20,979 bases of DNA from Humisphaera sp. (GCA_025351525.1 JANXVV010000423.1:1-20979), one strand, 5' to 3'. Positions 1 to 9,547 are shown, numbered from the stretch's first letter. Made by a program: numbers and translations. The notes: generated by a model not told the origin, from the letters alone.

Positions 1-28
1 AATGCATGGGCGAGACGCCCATGCCACC
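1..28. repeat. Edge-truncated copy of a palindromic (REP/BIME-like) repeat
   Basis: Positions 4-24 form a perfect hairpin with 9-bp arms (GCATGGGCG and CGCCCATGC) and a 3-nt loop, followed by CACC. Positions 4-28 match the right arm of the paired element at 12400-12424 at 24 of 25 bases, so the window starts inside another copy of the same family. Read as protein in the frame of the next gene, the repeat gives MHGRDAHAT, which falsely extends that gene upstream. The rest of this copy lies outside the window. Confidence 0.75.
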
Positions 29-67
29 TTATTCAAAGCACCCAACTTCTTTCACTGGCAACTACTT

Positions 68-2563
68 ATGCACCGTCTCTGGGAAATTCTGTTGGGGTTG
101 GACAAGGGCATTCTTGGCCGTGAGGGGGAACTGCATTGGCATTTCAATCCGCACTGGCCGCTGCAGCGGATGATTGGAGCGGCGTCGTGGAACCTTCTGC
201 TGGGGGTGGCGATCGCCGTGCTGGTCTACCAGGTTTATCGGCGGGAAGGGCGGTCTCGCCAGGCCAGGATTTTGCTCGGTGGGCTTCGGGGCATGTTGTT
301 GGGATTCATTCTTGCGTTGCTCAATCGTCCGGTTATCACGCTGGAAGAAAGCATCAATGAGCCATCAATTCTCGCGATGGTGGTGGATGATACGATCAGC
401 ATGCAGGTGAAGGACGCCGCCGAAAATGGATCACCGCCGATGTCGCGCCTGGAGGCGATCGGATCGCTGCTGACCGGTGCCGATGCGTCATTGCTCCGGG
501 AACTGGCAAAAACACACGTCGTGAAATTTTACCGGTTCACCTCCGCCGACGGCAACGCAGCCGAGCCAATCGCATCGCTGGATTGGAAGGACGACACCAA
601 AAAATCCGCAAAGGATCGCGATGCGTCTCTTGCGACGGCGATCGCGCCGGCGATCGATGCGATCGGTAAACTCAAACCGCTCGGCAACCGCACGCAGGTG
701 GTCGGCAGTGTTCGCTCGGTACTCGAAAACCTGCAGGGCCAGCGCGTTGCCGGGGTGGTGGTATTGACCGATGGGCGCGACACCCCCGCCGAAAATCTCG
801 CCGATGCCGTCGCGGCGGTGAAGAATTTCGGAGTGAAGGTCTACCCCATTCCCGTCGGTTCCGACAAGGCTCCGCAGAACATCGATGTGCGCGCGATCAA
901 CGTTCAGGATAGCGCGTTCAAAGGGGATGTCGTCAACGTCAAGGCCATCGTTCACGGCACCGGATATGAACAAGGCCATGCGGTTCATCTCGTTTTGTTG
1001 AACGGAAAAACCAAGGTGGCTTTGCGCGGCGCGGACGGTCAGTCGGTGGAGAAGACGATCGCGCTGGATGGCGACAAGCCGCAGAATGTGGAGTTGCAGT
1101 TCAAGGCGGATCAGGTCGGCATGTTGGATGTGATGGTCGAAGCCACGCCGCAGGAAGGGGAGATCAGCGAGGCCGACAACCGCCGCACCAGCCCGATGGA
1201 AGTGATGGATGCGAAAATCAACGTGCTTTATGTCGAGGGATACCCGCGTTGGGAATACCGGTACATCAAAAATGAGATGCTGCGCGAGCCGACGATCAAT
1301 CTCAGTTGTTATCTCCAGTCCGCCGACAGCGGTTTCACGCAGGAACATAGCCGTATCGATAATTCCGTGGGTCTGAAATATTTCCCCTACTACAAGTTTC
1401 CCGAATCGCCCGAACAGCTTCAGGAAGCGGATGTGGTGCTGTTCGGCGATGTCGATCCCCAGCGAATGAGCGATTCGCAATTGCAGATGATCCGCACCTT
1501 CGTCGAGGAATACGGCGGGGGTTTCGGCATGATCGCCGGGACGCGCTGGTCGCCGCTCGCGTATCGCAACACCCCGATTCAGGATCTGCTGCCGGTGACG
1601 ATCGCCAACGTGCAGGCGGGGCCGCCCGGCGCGATCTCCAGCGGTTTTCGACCGGTGGTAACGAAAGAAGGCGAGGAGTCTTCGATCTTCCGCTTCTTCG
1701 GGGATCGTCAGAAAAATGATCAGTACATGAGGGAGAGAATCCCGCCGATTTTCTGGTATTGCCGAGGTGTTTCCCCCAAGCCGGGTTTGGGTGAGGTGTA
1801 CTCCGAGCATCCGACCGACACGATGGCCGATGGGCGCAAGGCACCGATTCTCGTGGTCGGTCATTTCGGGGCCGGCCGCACCCTTTTTTCAGCAACCGAT
1901 GATTCATGGCGGTGGCGCTTCTACACCGGTGAATCGGTCTTCGACACCTACTGGGTTCAACAGCTTCGCTATCTGGCCCGCAGCAAAAAGCTCGGTTCGC
2001 GCGGGATGACCTTCACATCCCTCCGCGATTCCTATGAAGTCGGCGATCAGATTCGATTGAGCCTTCACATCCTCAATCGCAAACTGCTCCAGTTGCTTCC
2101 CGAGGAGCTGGCCGTCGAAATCAACGATGGCAACGGTCAGATCATCCGTCGTGAAACGTTGGTGAAGCAGGAAGGGCAGGGCGACACGTACATTGCCCAG
2201 TTCTCCGCCGAGCGAATCGGTTCCTTCACCGCCAGGTTGCCGCCGATCACCGCCGAGGCCCGCGAATTGAACGTGCGTCTGGATGTGACGGTGCCCGCCA
2301 AGGAATTGGAGCAGCCGCAGGTCGACCGGACCTTGCTCAGCCGATTGGCTTCGGAAACCAATGCTTTACTCCCCGACCGGACGGAACCTAAACTGATCGA
2401 GATGTCGACGGCTCGGGTCGACCTGCTGAAAATCCCAACCGCCGCCCGGAATATCCCGCTGTTTTCGGATATGCCGCTGTGGGATGCTCCGCTGGCTCTG
2501 GCTTTATTTATGCTACTAATCACTGCGGAGTGGGTATTACGTAAAGTGTTCGGAATGCTTTAA
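68..2563 (+). CDS. VWA-domain membrane protein with glutamine-amidotransferase-like domain
   Basis: An 831-residue membrane protein. Two membrane segments lie near residues 40-58 and 66-86, and a third at the C-terminus near 801-825, so the bulk between them should be extracytoplasmic. A VWA-type domain starts near residue 105 with the metal site in the form DDTISM (Asp107, Thr109, Ser111; Thr replaces the usual first Ser) and includes VVVLTDGRD near 232. A glutamine-amidotransferase-like region follows from about 382 (VLYVEGYPRWEYR, then ADVVLFGDVDP) to about 610. Proteins of this layout usually occur with MoxR ATPase and DUF58 genes in planctomycetes; those would lie upstream, outside the window (inference). 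The frame is open to position 2, but codons before 68 are a palindromic repeat, so the ATG at 68 was chosen; no clear Shine-Dalgarno sequence precedes it. Exact function is unknown; a chaperone-like or envelope-assembly role is a guess. Confidence 0.85.
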   Translation: MHRLWEILLGLDKGILGREGELHWHFNPHWPLQRMIGAASWNLLLGVAIAVLVYQVYRREGRSRQARILLGGLRGMLLGFILALLNRPVITLEESINEPSILAMVVDDTISMQVKDAAENGSPPMSRLEAIGSLLTGADASLLRELAKTHVVKFYRFTSADGNAAEPIASLDWKDDTKKSAKDRDASLATAIAPAIDAIGKLKPLGNRTQVVGSVRSVLENLQGQRVAGVVVLTDGRDTPAENLADAVAAVKNFGVKVYPIPVGSDKAPQNIDVRAINVQDSAFKGDVVNVKAIVHGTGYEQGHAVHLVLLNGKTKVALRGADGQSVEKTIALDGDKPQNVELQFKADQVGMLDVMVEATPQEGEISEADNRRTSPMEVMDAKINVLYVEGYPRWEYRYIKNEMLREPTINLSCYLQSADSGFTQEHSRIDNSVGLKYFPYYKFPESPEQLQEADVVLFGDVDPQRMSDSQLQMIRTFVEEYGGGFGMIAGTRWSPLAYRNTPIQDLLPVTIANVQAGPPGAISSGFRPVVTKEGEESSIFRFFGDRQKNDQYMRERIPPIFWYCRGVSPKPGLGEVYSEHPTDTMADGRKAPILVVGHFGAGRTLFSATDDSWRWRFYTGESVFDTYWVQQLRYLARSKKLGSRGMTFTSLRDSYEVGDQIRLSLHILNRKLLQLLPEELAVEINDGNGQIIRRETLVKQEGQGDTYIAQFSAERIGSFTARLPPITAEARELNVRLDVTVPAKELEQPQVDRTLLSRLASETNALLPDRTEPKLIEMSTARVDLLKIPTAARNIPLFSDMPLWDAPLALALFMLLITAEWVLRKVFGML

Positions 2564-2578
2564 AGTGCCGATCGACCG

Positions 2579-2659
2579 ATGATGAAAGCAGTTGACAATC
2601 ACGCCGGGATCGAAGCCGCAGGCGACGACCCGGATTCCGCGTCCGGAATTCTGCGATGA
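2579..2659 (+). CDS. Possible 26-codon leader ORF (weak)
   Basis: The 112-bp gap between the VWA gene and the next gene contains a short frame starting with a double ATG (MMKAVDNHAG...) and stopping with TGA 17 bp before the next ATG. No good ribosome-binding site precedes it and nothing in the peptide is recognisable. It may be a translated leader or chance; it is listed only because the gap has no other content. Confidence 0.15.
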   Translation: MMKAVDNHAGIEAAGDDPDSASGILR

Positions 2660-2675
2660 AAACAGTGAGGTTCCC

Positions 2676-5600
2676 ATGCCCCCGACAGTCCTCATCAATT
2701 CGCTTCAAACCGTTCGCCGCAAGGTGAAATTTCTCAGTGTGGCGTTCGGTGTCGGCATCGTCATCGCCTGCGCGGTCGGCATGCTCGTCGCCACAGTCTT
2801 TCTAGACTGGCTCTTCGATCTCCCCACCGTCCCCCGACTCGTGTTCATCCTGGCCTCTCTCGCCGGAATCGGTTGGGCCACCTTCCGCTGGATCGTCACC
2901 CCGGCCCTCGCCAAGCTCAGTCTAAGCGACATGGCCGGTCGATTGGAAAATGCGTTTCCCGCTTTCAGCGATCGCCTGCGCAGCACGGTGAATTTCGTCG
3001 GTGGAACGGATGTCTCCGGTTCCGGGGCGATGAAAGACCGCGTCATTTCCGAAGCGACGCAGATGGCCGCCCACGTCGACCTGAACACGGCCGTCATCGT
3101 CAAGCCCGTCATTTGGTCGATGGCCGGCGGGCTCGGGGCGATGCTGCTGATGGCTCTGCTCGGGATCCTCGTCGGTAAAAATTATCTCAACCCGGCGATC
3201 ACCCGCCTATTAAATCCGTTCAGCGATCGACCCTGGCCGAAGCGCGTGCAGATTGACGCCGCCGCGCTTCCGCGTCGAGTGCCGGTTGGGGCGAAGTTGA
3301 ATGTGACGATGAAGCTGAGCAAAGGCGATAAGCCCTCCGCGAGCGCAATCGTCTACTATCAATACGACAACGGCCCGGAGCAGATGCTGAAGATGTCGCG
3401 TGACCGGGACGGCACCTTTGTCGCATCCCTGGATGCCAAAGGCGGCGAGCTTAAAACGCGCATCAAGAGCGGCGACGATGAGACCAAACCGGTGGCCGTT
3501 GTGGTCGTTCCGCGACTCGCGATTCAAAGCGTGGCTCTCGCGGTGCAACCCCCGAAGTACACGGCCATCGATTCCTATCCCATCGACTTGAGCAGTCGCC
3601 CGGGAATGGTGACTTTCGGTTCAGACCTCAAACTGACCGTGTCATTTAATAAGCCGCTCGACCCAGATAAAACCGTCGCACTCGAATCGCTTCGCTCCGA
3701 TGTCGCGCTGCCGAATCTGGATTGGAATCGCGGCGATGTCAATCATCCGCTGGCCGCCTGGAATGCACGGCAATCCCTCCGCTTCCGCATTCACGCCACC
3801 GATACGGACGGCTTCACCAACAGCGCGATTGAGGAATATGAGGTGCTGGTTATTCCCGATCAACCCCCGCGCGTGGTCATCGAGAAGCCGACCGAAAAAT
3901 TGTACATGACCCCCGAGGCGACGGTGCGGATGCAGATTCGGGCGGAGGATGATTTTGACATCAGGTCGATGAAGCTCCTCGTCGATCGCGTCCGCCGGGC
4001 GGATCAATCGACGACGCAGCCTTCCGGCGATCATTGGGAAATCGATCTGGCGAACTGGCAGAAGATCGACCGGACGTCGGAGTTTCAACCGTTTCGGTTG
4101 AGCTACGACTGGGAACTGCCGAAGCTCGCCAAGGCCAATCTGCAACCGGGGGATGGCTTGGAATATGTGGTGCAGGTGCGCGATAATTTTGAATTGGACG
4201 GGCAAACCCATGCGCCGGTGAGCAGCCGCAAGATGGAACTGGCGATCATCAGTCAGAAGGATTTGGAGAACGCGGTCATCGATAAGCTGCGGCAGGTTTC
4301 CGAGGAAGTGTCGCAGGTTCAAAACGCCCAGAAAAACACGCGGGAAGCAACCCGGCAACTTCAGCAGGATACGAAGGACAAGCCCGCCTTCAGCAAAGCC
4401 GATCGCGAGGTTACCGACAAGAAGATCAACGAGCAAAGCACGCTGGCCTCCCAGACGCGCACGATCGCGCAGCGGGTGGCGCAGATGAAGGAGTCGTTGG
4501 CGGATAACAAATCGCCGAACCAGGAATTGAAGGATCTGACGGGCGATGTGAAGGACAATCTGGAGCGCGCCGCCGAGCAACCGATGAAGGAGGCGACGAA
4601 TAAGCTGGGGGAGGCGAATCGTCAGCAGGCCGACCCGAAGGCTTCATCGGCGGATCAGGAAAAAGGTGCGGAGAAGCGGAATGAGGCACTTTCGAAGGCG
4701 CAGGACAATCAGCAGAAATCGTCCGAGCAGTTGCAGCAGGCGCTGGACCGGATGAAGAACATCGGCACGTTGCAGAAGGCGATCGAATCGGTGCAGAAGC
4801 TGCTGGAAGAGCAGCAGAAGGTGTCTTCCCAGACGGCGAAAATCGGCAAGGATAATTTGGGGAAGAAGCCGGAAGAGATGAGCAAGGAATCGCGGGAAGC
4901 CCAGGAGAAGAACGCGAAGGAACAGGCCGAGCTGGCGAAAGAAACACAAAAGGCCACGGAGGATTTACAAAAAACCGCCGAGCAGATGGCCAAGAGCGAT
5001 CAGGCGGCGGCCGAGGCGATGAAGCAGGCGGCGCAGACATCGCAGCAGCAGGCCGTCCCGCAAAAGCAGCAGGAAGCGGCTGATAAAGCCCAGCAGAATC
5101 AGCAGGCCCAGGCCCAGAACAATCAGAAGCAGGCCGAACTCGGCTTGCAAATGATGTTGGATACGCTGCGCGAAGCCGAACGGCGCAAACTGGAAAAACT
5201 CGCCAAGCAGTTGGATGATGCGATCAAGGCGGTCGAGAATCTGCTTCGCCAGCAGGCCGGTCACAACATCAACAACCTGATGAATCAGGGTGGGGACAAA
5301 ACAAAACTGGTGACGGACGACCTGCTGCAGAAATCGCGGCTCGTGCGCGATCACCTTCCGCCGCTGCCTGCGGTGCCGCAACTGACGGGTTTGCAGGAAC
5401 AGACCGAGCGCAATACCAGCGACGTGCTGAAGACGCTCGGTGAGTTGCCCGGCGGCGCTGAGGCGAGTGCCAGTCTGAATCGGGCGTCGACGAAAATGGG
5501 GTACGCCATCGTCTCATTGCGGGACAAAAAGCTGGTGGAAGCCTACGACCCGCCGCAGACCGAAGCTCTGTCGGCGATCGAGGCGGCGCTGGCGAAACTG

Positions 5601-6875
5601 CAGGAGCAGAAGCAGCAGACGCAGGCAAAACTGAATCAACAGCAGAAGGAAAAAATTCGCGAGGCCTACGTCAAGATTCGCGATGAGCAGATCAAGGTGA
5701 GCGCGAGGACGGTGAAGGTCGATGGGGCGAAGCAACCCGATGGCACGATGAAGCACGCCGAGCAGATCGAGCTGGGCAAGTTGCCGGGTGAGCAGGGCAG
5801 GCTGGCGGATCGCGTCAAAAAAATCGGTGAGGATCTGGCCGGGATCAGCGTGATTTATCAGTGGGCCAACACCGACATTGCCCGGTCGATGATCGAAGTG
5901 AAGGATGATCTGGCCAAGCCCGACACGGGGGTCGCGACGCAGACGGAGCAGGCCCGCGTGACGGAACAGTTGACGGCGATGATCGACAATCTGACGATGA
6001 AACCGCCGGACAAATCGAAGTTCGACGAGAAGGGTGATGGCAAAGGCGCCGGTAAAGGGCAGGGCGAAAAGCCGAAGCCCAAGCTGCCGACCGAGGCCGA
6101 GCTTCGGCTGCTGAAGGATTTGCAGCTTGCGTTGAATAAGGCGACGACGAAGATCGAAGCGCAGCCGGTGAAGGAAAAAAGCAAGCTGGCGTCTCTCGGT
6201 GGACGGCAGGGCGAAATGCGCGATTTGCTCGACAAGCTGCTAAAAGGCTCGGGCGGCAAAGGCCTACCTCAGAAGCCCGATAAGGCGGATCAGTTGCCCG
6301 AGGAAGCCGGGAACGAACAGATCGAAGATCAGGAGTTGGAGAAGAATCTCCTGCAGGACAAGCCGATCGAGGATAAAAGCGAAAAAGATATTGGGCTGGT
6401 CGGCGATCGCATGGCCCGCTCGCAGCAGCGATTGCAAGAGAATTATGATCCCGGCAAAACGACACAGAAAATCCAGGAGCGGATCGTCAGGAACATGGAC
6501 GATCTGATTGCCATGGCCAGGCAACAGCAACAGCAGACGTCGCAAAGCAAGAAGCCGGGCGAGCCTCAACAGGGGCCACCGAAGCCGGGCGAAGGCGAGG
6601 CGCAGGCGAATAATCAGGGTGAGGGCCAACAGCCCGGCGACCCGCAACCGAAGCCCGGAAATGAAGCGGCGAAAAGCGATACCGCCACCGCCGCCAATGA
6701 AAACAACGCGCAGCTCGGCAACCTGAAGGAGACCGCCGAGCAGTGGGGCCAGGTCAGCCCGCGACTGCACGATGCGGTGTTGGAAGGTGCCGGTGAAAAG
6801 GTGCCGGAGAAATACCGGAAGATGGTGCAGGATTACTATCGATCGCTGGCCACCAAAGCGACGGAGCGGAAATGA
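2676..6875 (+). CDS. Giant DUF4175-like membrane coiled-coil protein
   Basis: A 1399-residue protein. Hydrophobic segments lie near residues 20-42, 54-74 and 144-167. The following region to about 540 is beta-rich and includes short repeated motifs such as PPRVVIEKPTEKLYM and a preceding PPKYTAIDSYP, resembling the domain order of DUF4175-type proteins. From about residue 540 to the end the chain is dominated by Gln, Lys, Glu and Ala, with long coiled-coil stretches, low-complexity PGEPQQGPPKPGEGE-like linkers near 1320-1350, and an ending YYRSLATKATERK. The frame opens further upstream at a TTG (2592), but the ATG at 2676 has GTGAGG five bases before it and gives a sensible N-terminus. It ends in a 4-bp overlap (ATGA) with the next gene, so the two are probably translationally coupled. 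It is much longer than the roughly 850-residue alphaproteobacterial DUF4175 proteins. It probably spans the membrane with a large periplasmic coil; its function is unknown. Confidence 0.8.
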   Translation: MPPTVLINSLQTVRRKVKFLSVAFGVGIVIACAVGMLVATVFLDWLFDLPTVPRLVFILASLAGIGWATFRWIVTPALAKLSLSDMAGRLENAFPAFSDRLRSTVNFVGGTDVSGSGAMKDRVISEATQMAAHVDLNTAVIVKPVIWSMAGGLGAMLLMALLGILVGKNYLNPAITRLLNPFSDRPWPKRVQIDAAALPRRVPVGAKLNVTMKLSKGDKPSASAIVYYQYDNGPEQMLKMSRDRDGTFVASLDAKGGELKTRIKSGDDETKPVAVVVVPRLAIQSVALAVQPPKYTAIDSYPIDLSSRPGMVTFGSDLKLTVSFNKPLDPDKTVALESLRSDVALPNLDWNRGDVNHPLAAWNARQSLRFRIHATDTDGFTNSAIEEYEVLVIPDQPPRVVIEKPTEKLYMTPEATVRMQIRAEDDFDIRSMKLLVDRVRRADQSTTQPSGDHWEIDLANWQKIDRTSEFQPFRLSYDWELPKLAKANLQPGDGLEYVVQVRDNFELDGQTHAPVSSRKMELAIISQKDLENAVIDKLRQVSEEVSQVQNAQKNTREATRQLQQDTKDKPAFSKADREVTDKKINEQSTLASQTRTIAQRVAQMKESLADNKSPNQELKDLTGDVKDNLERAAEQPMKEATNKLGEANRQQADPKASSADQEKGAEKRNEALSKAQDNQQKSSEQLQQALDRMKNIGTLQKAIESVQKLLEEQQKVSSQTAKIGKDNLGKKPEEMSKESREAQEKNAKEQAELAKETQKATEDLQKTAEQMAKSDQAAAEAMKQAAQTSQQQAVPQKQQEAADKAQQNQQAQAQNNQKQAELGLQMMLDTLREAERRKLEKLAKQLDDAIKAVENLLRQQAGHNINNLMNQGGDKTKLVTDDLLQKSRLVRDHLPPLPAVPQLTGLQEQTERNTSDVLKTLGELPGGAEASASLNRASTKMGYAIVSLRDKKLVEAYDPPQTEALSAIEAALAKLQEQKQQTQAKLNQQQKEKIREAYVKIRDEQIKVSARTVKVDGAKQPDGTMKHAEQIELGKLPGEQGRLADRVKKIGEDLAGISVIYQWANTDIARSMIEVKDDLAKPDTGVATQTEQARVTEQLTAMIDNLTMKPPDKSKFDEKGDGKGAGKGQGEKPKPKLPTEAELRLLKDLQLALNKATTKIEAQPVKEKSKLASLGGRQGEMRDLLDKLLKGSGGKGLPQKPDKADQLPEEAGNEQIEDQELEKNLLQDKPIEDKSEKDIGLVGDRMARSQQRLQENYDPGKTTQKIQERIVRNMDDLIAMARQQQQQTSQSKKPGEPQQGPPKPGEGEAQANNQGEGQQPGDPQPKPGNEAAKSDTATAANENNAQLGNLKETAEQWGQVSPRLHDAVLEGAGEKVPEKYRKMVQDYYRSLATKATERK

Positions 6876-7966
6876 AGACATCCCTGAAAAAAACCGGGCC
6901 GCGTCGATCAGGTCTCTTGCGAATCCCGGTGTTGCTGGCGGCGCTAGCACTGTCGGTCCATGGCGAAGACAAACCGGCGACGCCTCCGGTGGTTGCCGTC
7001 AAGCCCAATCAGGTGCGCGGCGACGAGATCACGGACAAGCAGAAACTCGCCGTCGCCAAGGGCCTTGAATGGTTGGCCCGTTCCCAGCAGCCCGATGGCA
7101 GCTATAGCAAAGGGGCCAGCGGGGCGGGAATCACCGGGCTGGCGGGTCTGGCGTTCATGTCCGCCGGCAATCTACCGGGTCGCGGGAAGTATGGTGAGAA
7201 CGTCGTGAAGTGCGTCAAGTTCGTGCTCGATTCGACGCAGGAATCCGGACTCATTTCCTCGGATCAAATGCACGGCCCCATGTACGGTCACGGTTTCGCC
7301 ACGCTTTTTCTGGGCGAAGTCTACGGCATGACCGGCGATGACAAGGTCAGGGAAAAACTTCAGATGGCCGTGCGGTTGATCGAGCGCACGCAGAATAAGG
7401 AAGGGGGATGGCGATACCAACCCGTTCCCTACGACGCGGACATATCGGTGACCATCTGCGAGATCATGGCGCTTCGGGCCGCGCGAGATGCCGGCTTGAA
7501 GGTCGAAAAAGATGTGATCGACAACGCCGTCAAATACGTGAGGCGATGCAAGAATGCGGATGGCGGTTACAGCTACGTCGCCAATCAGGGCAGCGGAAGT
7601 GGTTTCGCCCGGAGCGCCGCCGGGGTCGCCTCTCTTTATTACGCCGGAATTTTTGAAGGCGATGATCTGAAGGACGGCCTCAATTATCTGAAGCAGTACG
7701 TGCCCGGAAAAGGCTCGAGCCCCGAGATGGAAGGGCATTACTACTACGGCAACTATTATGCGGTTCAGGCGATGTTTCTGGCCGGCGGCGATTACTGGGC
7801 CGAATGGTATCCGGCGATTCGCGACCAGCTCATCGCCCGGCAAAGCCCCACCGGCAGTTGGTCCGGCGACGTGAGCGATGACTACTCAACCTCACTGGCG
7901 TTAATTATCCTGCAAATGCCGAATCGCTACCTGCCGGTATTCAACGGCAAAGGACCGGGGAGTTAA
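6872..7966 (+). CDS. Exported prenyltransferase/squalene-cyclase-fold repeat protein
   Basis: 364 residues with a Sec-type signal peptide (basic start MKTSLKKTGPRR, hydrophobic LLRIPVLLAALALSV). The mature part has repeated alpha-toroid units of the squalene-cyclase/prenyltransferase repeat type: GLEWLARSQQPDGSY near residue 64, LIERTQNKEGGWRY near 170, YVRRCKNADGGYSYV near 223, and LIARQSPTGSWSGD near 324. The DxDD acid motif of true squalene-hopene cyclases is absent (the nearest match is DADI), so an enzymatic cyclase role is unlikely and a binding or scaffold role is more plausible (inference). Its start overlaps the stop of the preceding coiled-coil gene by 4 bp. Such proteins are common companions of VWA/DUF4175 genes in planctomycetes. 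Confidence 0.85.
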   Translation: MKTSLKKTGPRRSGLLRIPVLLAALALSVHGEDKPATPPVVAVKPNQVRGDEITDKQKLAVAKGLEWLARSQQPDGSYSKGASGAGITGLAGLAFMSAGNLPGRGKYGENVVKCVKFVLDSTQESGLISSDQMHGPMYGHGFATLFLGEVYGMTGDDKVREKLQMAVRLIERTQNKEGGWRYQPVPYDADISVTICEIMALRAARDAGLKVEKDVIDNAVKYVRRCKNADGGYSYVANQGSGSGFARSAAGVASLYYAGIFEGDDLKDGLNYLKQYVPGKGSSPEMEGHYYYGNYYAVQAMFLAGGDYWAEWYPAIRDQLIARQSPTGSWSGDVSDDYSTSLALIILQMPNRYLPVFNGKGPGS

Positions 7967-8020
7967 ATGATGACGGACATCTTAGACACAGCAAATAGCC
8001 TATCTTGGCTGAGCCGTTAC

Positions 8021-8139
8021 CGAAGCCGGGGGAACCGCGAAGTCGCGAAGGCACTAGGGCAAACGCGAAGTAATCAAAAAAGAAATTTCCTTCGCGTTCA
8101 ACTTCGCGCCTTCGCGACTTCGCGGTTCCCCCGCTTGCG
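8021..8139. repeat. Long inverted repeat (CGCGAAG palindromic family)
   Basis: Two arms, 8027-8052 and 8108-8133, are perfect 26-nt reverse complements built from CGCGAAGTCGCGAAGG-like units. An inner pair, 8063-8070 (ACGCGAAG) with 8090-8097, also pairs. Together they would fold into a long hairpin with an internal loop. It lies between the stop of the alpha-toroid gene and the signal peptide of the NPCBM gene and is read through in frame by the upstream extension of the latter. A degenerate half copy is at 10574-10599. Confidence 0.85.
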
Positions 8140-8188
8140 ATTGCTGCCGGGCTTGCAAGGGTTCTTTGGACTGTTCCACCGACAGACC

Positions 8189-9448
8189 TTGAAATTCAGC
8201 ATCGTCCTTTCTATCGCACTATTTTTTTCGATGGCGGTTCGCGCCGACGAACCGTGGATTTTGACGAAATCCGATTTTCACCGCTCCACCGTGGGAATTG
8301 ATTCGCTGGACGAGCGGGAGTTGATTGCGTCCCCGGCCGGTGACACCCGATTGTCAATTCCGCTCGAAGAAATAGTGCGCCTCAATCGTGCCGCCGTCAG
8401 CACGGCCAATCCTCCTAAGCTCATTGTTTTTCTGCATGGCGGCGACCTTCTCGGAGGCACACCGGGCGACCTGAAGGATGAATGGCTCGCATGGAACTGC
8501 CCCGTCATCGGCGACATCCAATTGCCGTTGTCCAGGCTTCGCGCCATCTCCCGGTCTGCATCGCCGATCGGGCTCGACGCGGATCGAAAAGAAGATCAGG
8601 TCATGCTGTCCAATCGCGATGTCGTCCGGGGCGTGGTCGCCGGTGTCGAGGACGGAAAGGTGTTGATCCAGAACGGCAGCGACACTGTGCCGATCCCCAT
8701 CGCCTCCACCGATTCCATTTTATTTGCTACCACTGCAAGCAAAACTGCGGTGTCGACGCGCGCTTGGCGAATCCGGTTTATCGATCTTTCCGTTCTGACC
8801 GTTCCCTCACTGAACATTCGCAACGGCACCTTAAGCTTCCCCCTGTTTCAGCAAAAAGGGACGGCTCAAACGACCGTCTTGCATCACGCGCAGCTTTCGA
8901 GCGTCAGCAGCATCGAGCAGGTGAATGGGCCGGTGAGTTGGCTTTCCGATCGGCAGCCGCGCGTCAACGAGCAGGTGCCGTTCAGTTCTGAAACGACCTT
9001 GCCGGCTCGCATGGATTTGAACGTGTTCGGCAAGCCGTTGCGCGTCGGAGCGCAGACGTTTGAAAAAGGGATCGGCGTTCATGCCAACTCGGTGTTGACC
9101 TTTCCGCTGGATGTATCGTACAAGGTGTTCCGGACCATGTACGCCATCGATACCACCGGCGATGTCAGTCGGGCGGCAGTCGACGTGAGAATTCGGTTGG
9201 ATGGAAAAATCGTCCACGAGGCAAATAATTTCCGCGCGTTCAAAGTATCGCCGACGATTACGATCGAACTGGCCGGCGCGAAAGAGCTGACGCTCGAAGT
9301 GGTGGCCGCCGGCCCGACCGATACGCAGGACCGTCTCGATTGGATCGAGCCCGCCTTGGTCCGCACGGTTGAAGTTCGAGCAAGATTGGAACCCGGCACA
9401 CCTGCAACCGCGCCATCCGTTACAGATGGTGCCGGCGGCAAGCCGTGA
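8189..9448 (+). CDS. Exported NPCBM/NEW2-domain protein
   Basis: 419 residues if started at the TTG at 8189, which gives a textbook signal peptide (MKFSIVLSIALFFSMAVRA, cut before DEP). The C-terminal part, about residues 255-395, is an NPCBM-type carbohydrate-binding domain: FEKGIGVHANSVLTFPL, then VDVRIRLDGKIVHE, then AKELTLEVVAAGPTD and RLDWIEPALV. The first 250 residues are beta-rich and not recognised. The frame is open back to ATG 7967, directly abutting the previous stop and preceded by GGGGAG at 7957-7962, but that version would place about 74 residues, including a palindromic repeat, before the signal peptide. Either the native start is 8189, or the repeat was inserted between an old start and the signal sequence. 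The product likely binds glycans outside the cytoplasmic membrane. Confidence 0.8.
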   Translation: MKFSIVLSIALFFSMAVRADEPWILTKSDFHRSTVGIDSLDERELIASPAGDTRLSIPLEEIVRLNRAAVSTANPPKLIVFLHGGDLLGGTPGDLKDEWLAWNCPVIGDIQLPLSRLRAISRSASPIGLDADRKEDQVMLSNRDVVRGVVAGVEDGKVLIQNGSDTVPIPIASTDSILFATTASKTAVSTRAWRIRFIDLSVLTVPSLNIRNGTLSFPLFQQKGTAQTTVLHHAQLSSVSSIEQVNGPVSWLSDRQPRVNEQVPFSSETTLPARMDLNVFGKPLRVGAQTFEKGIGVHANSVLTFPLDVSYKVFRTMYAIDTTGDVSRAAVDVRIRLDGKIVHEANNFRAFKVSPTITIELAGAKELTLEVVAAGPTDTQDRLDWIEPALVRTVEVRARLEPGTPATAPSVTDGAGGKP

Positions 9449-9547
9449 AAGTGCGACCGCCGGACAAGGATAATGCCGCTAGGAATTTTTAGAGGTATGA
9501 TAGGACACGAGCCAAAACTTTGGGAAATTTCCGGAATCGATCGATCT

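Noticed and set aside
488..1864. 458-codon open frame on the minus strand
   Set aside because: It lies fully antisense to the VWA gene; the protein is rich in His, Arg and Asp without any recognisable domain, as expected from the mirror frame of a GC-rich gene.
3642..4580. 312-codon open frame on the minus strand
   Set aside because: Antisense to the DUF4175-like gene; Leu/Arg/His-rich low-information sequence produced by the complement of its codons.
6872..7966. Functional squalene-hopene cyclase
   Set aside because: The protein is about half the length of true cyclases, is exported, and lacks the DxDD catalytic motif; only the repeat fold is shared.
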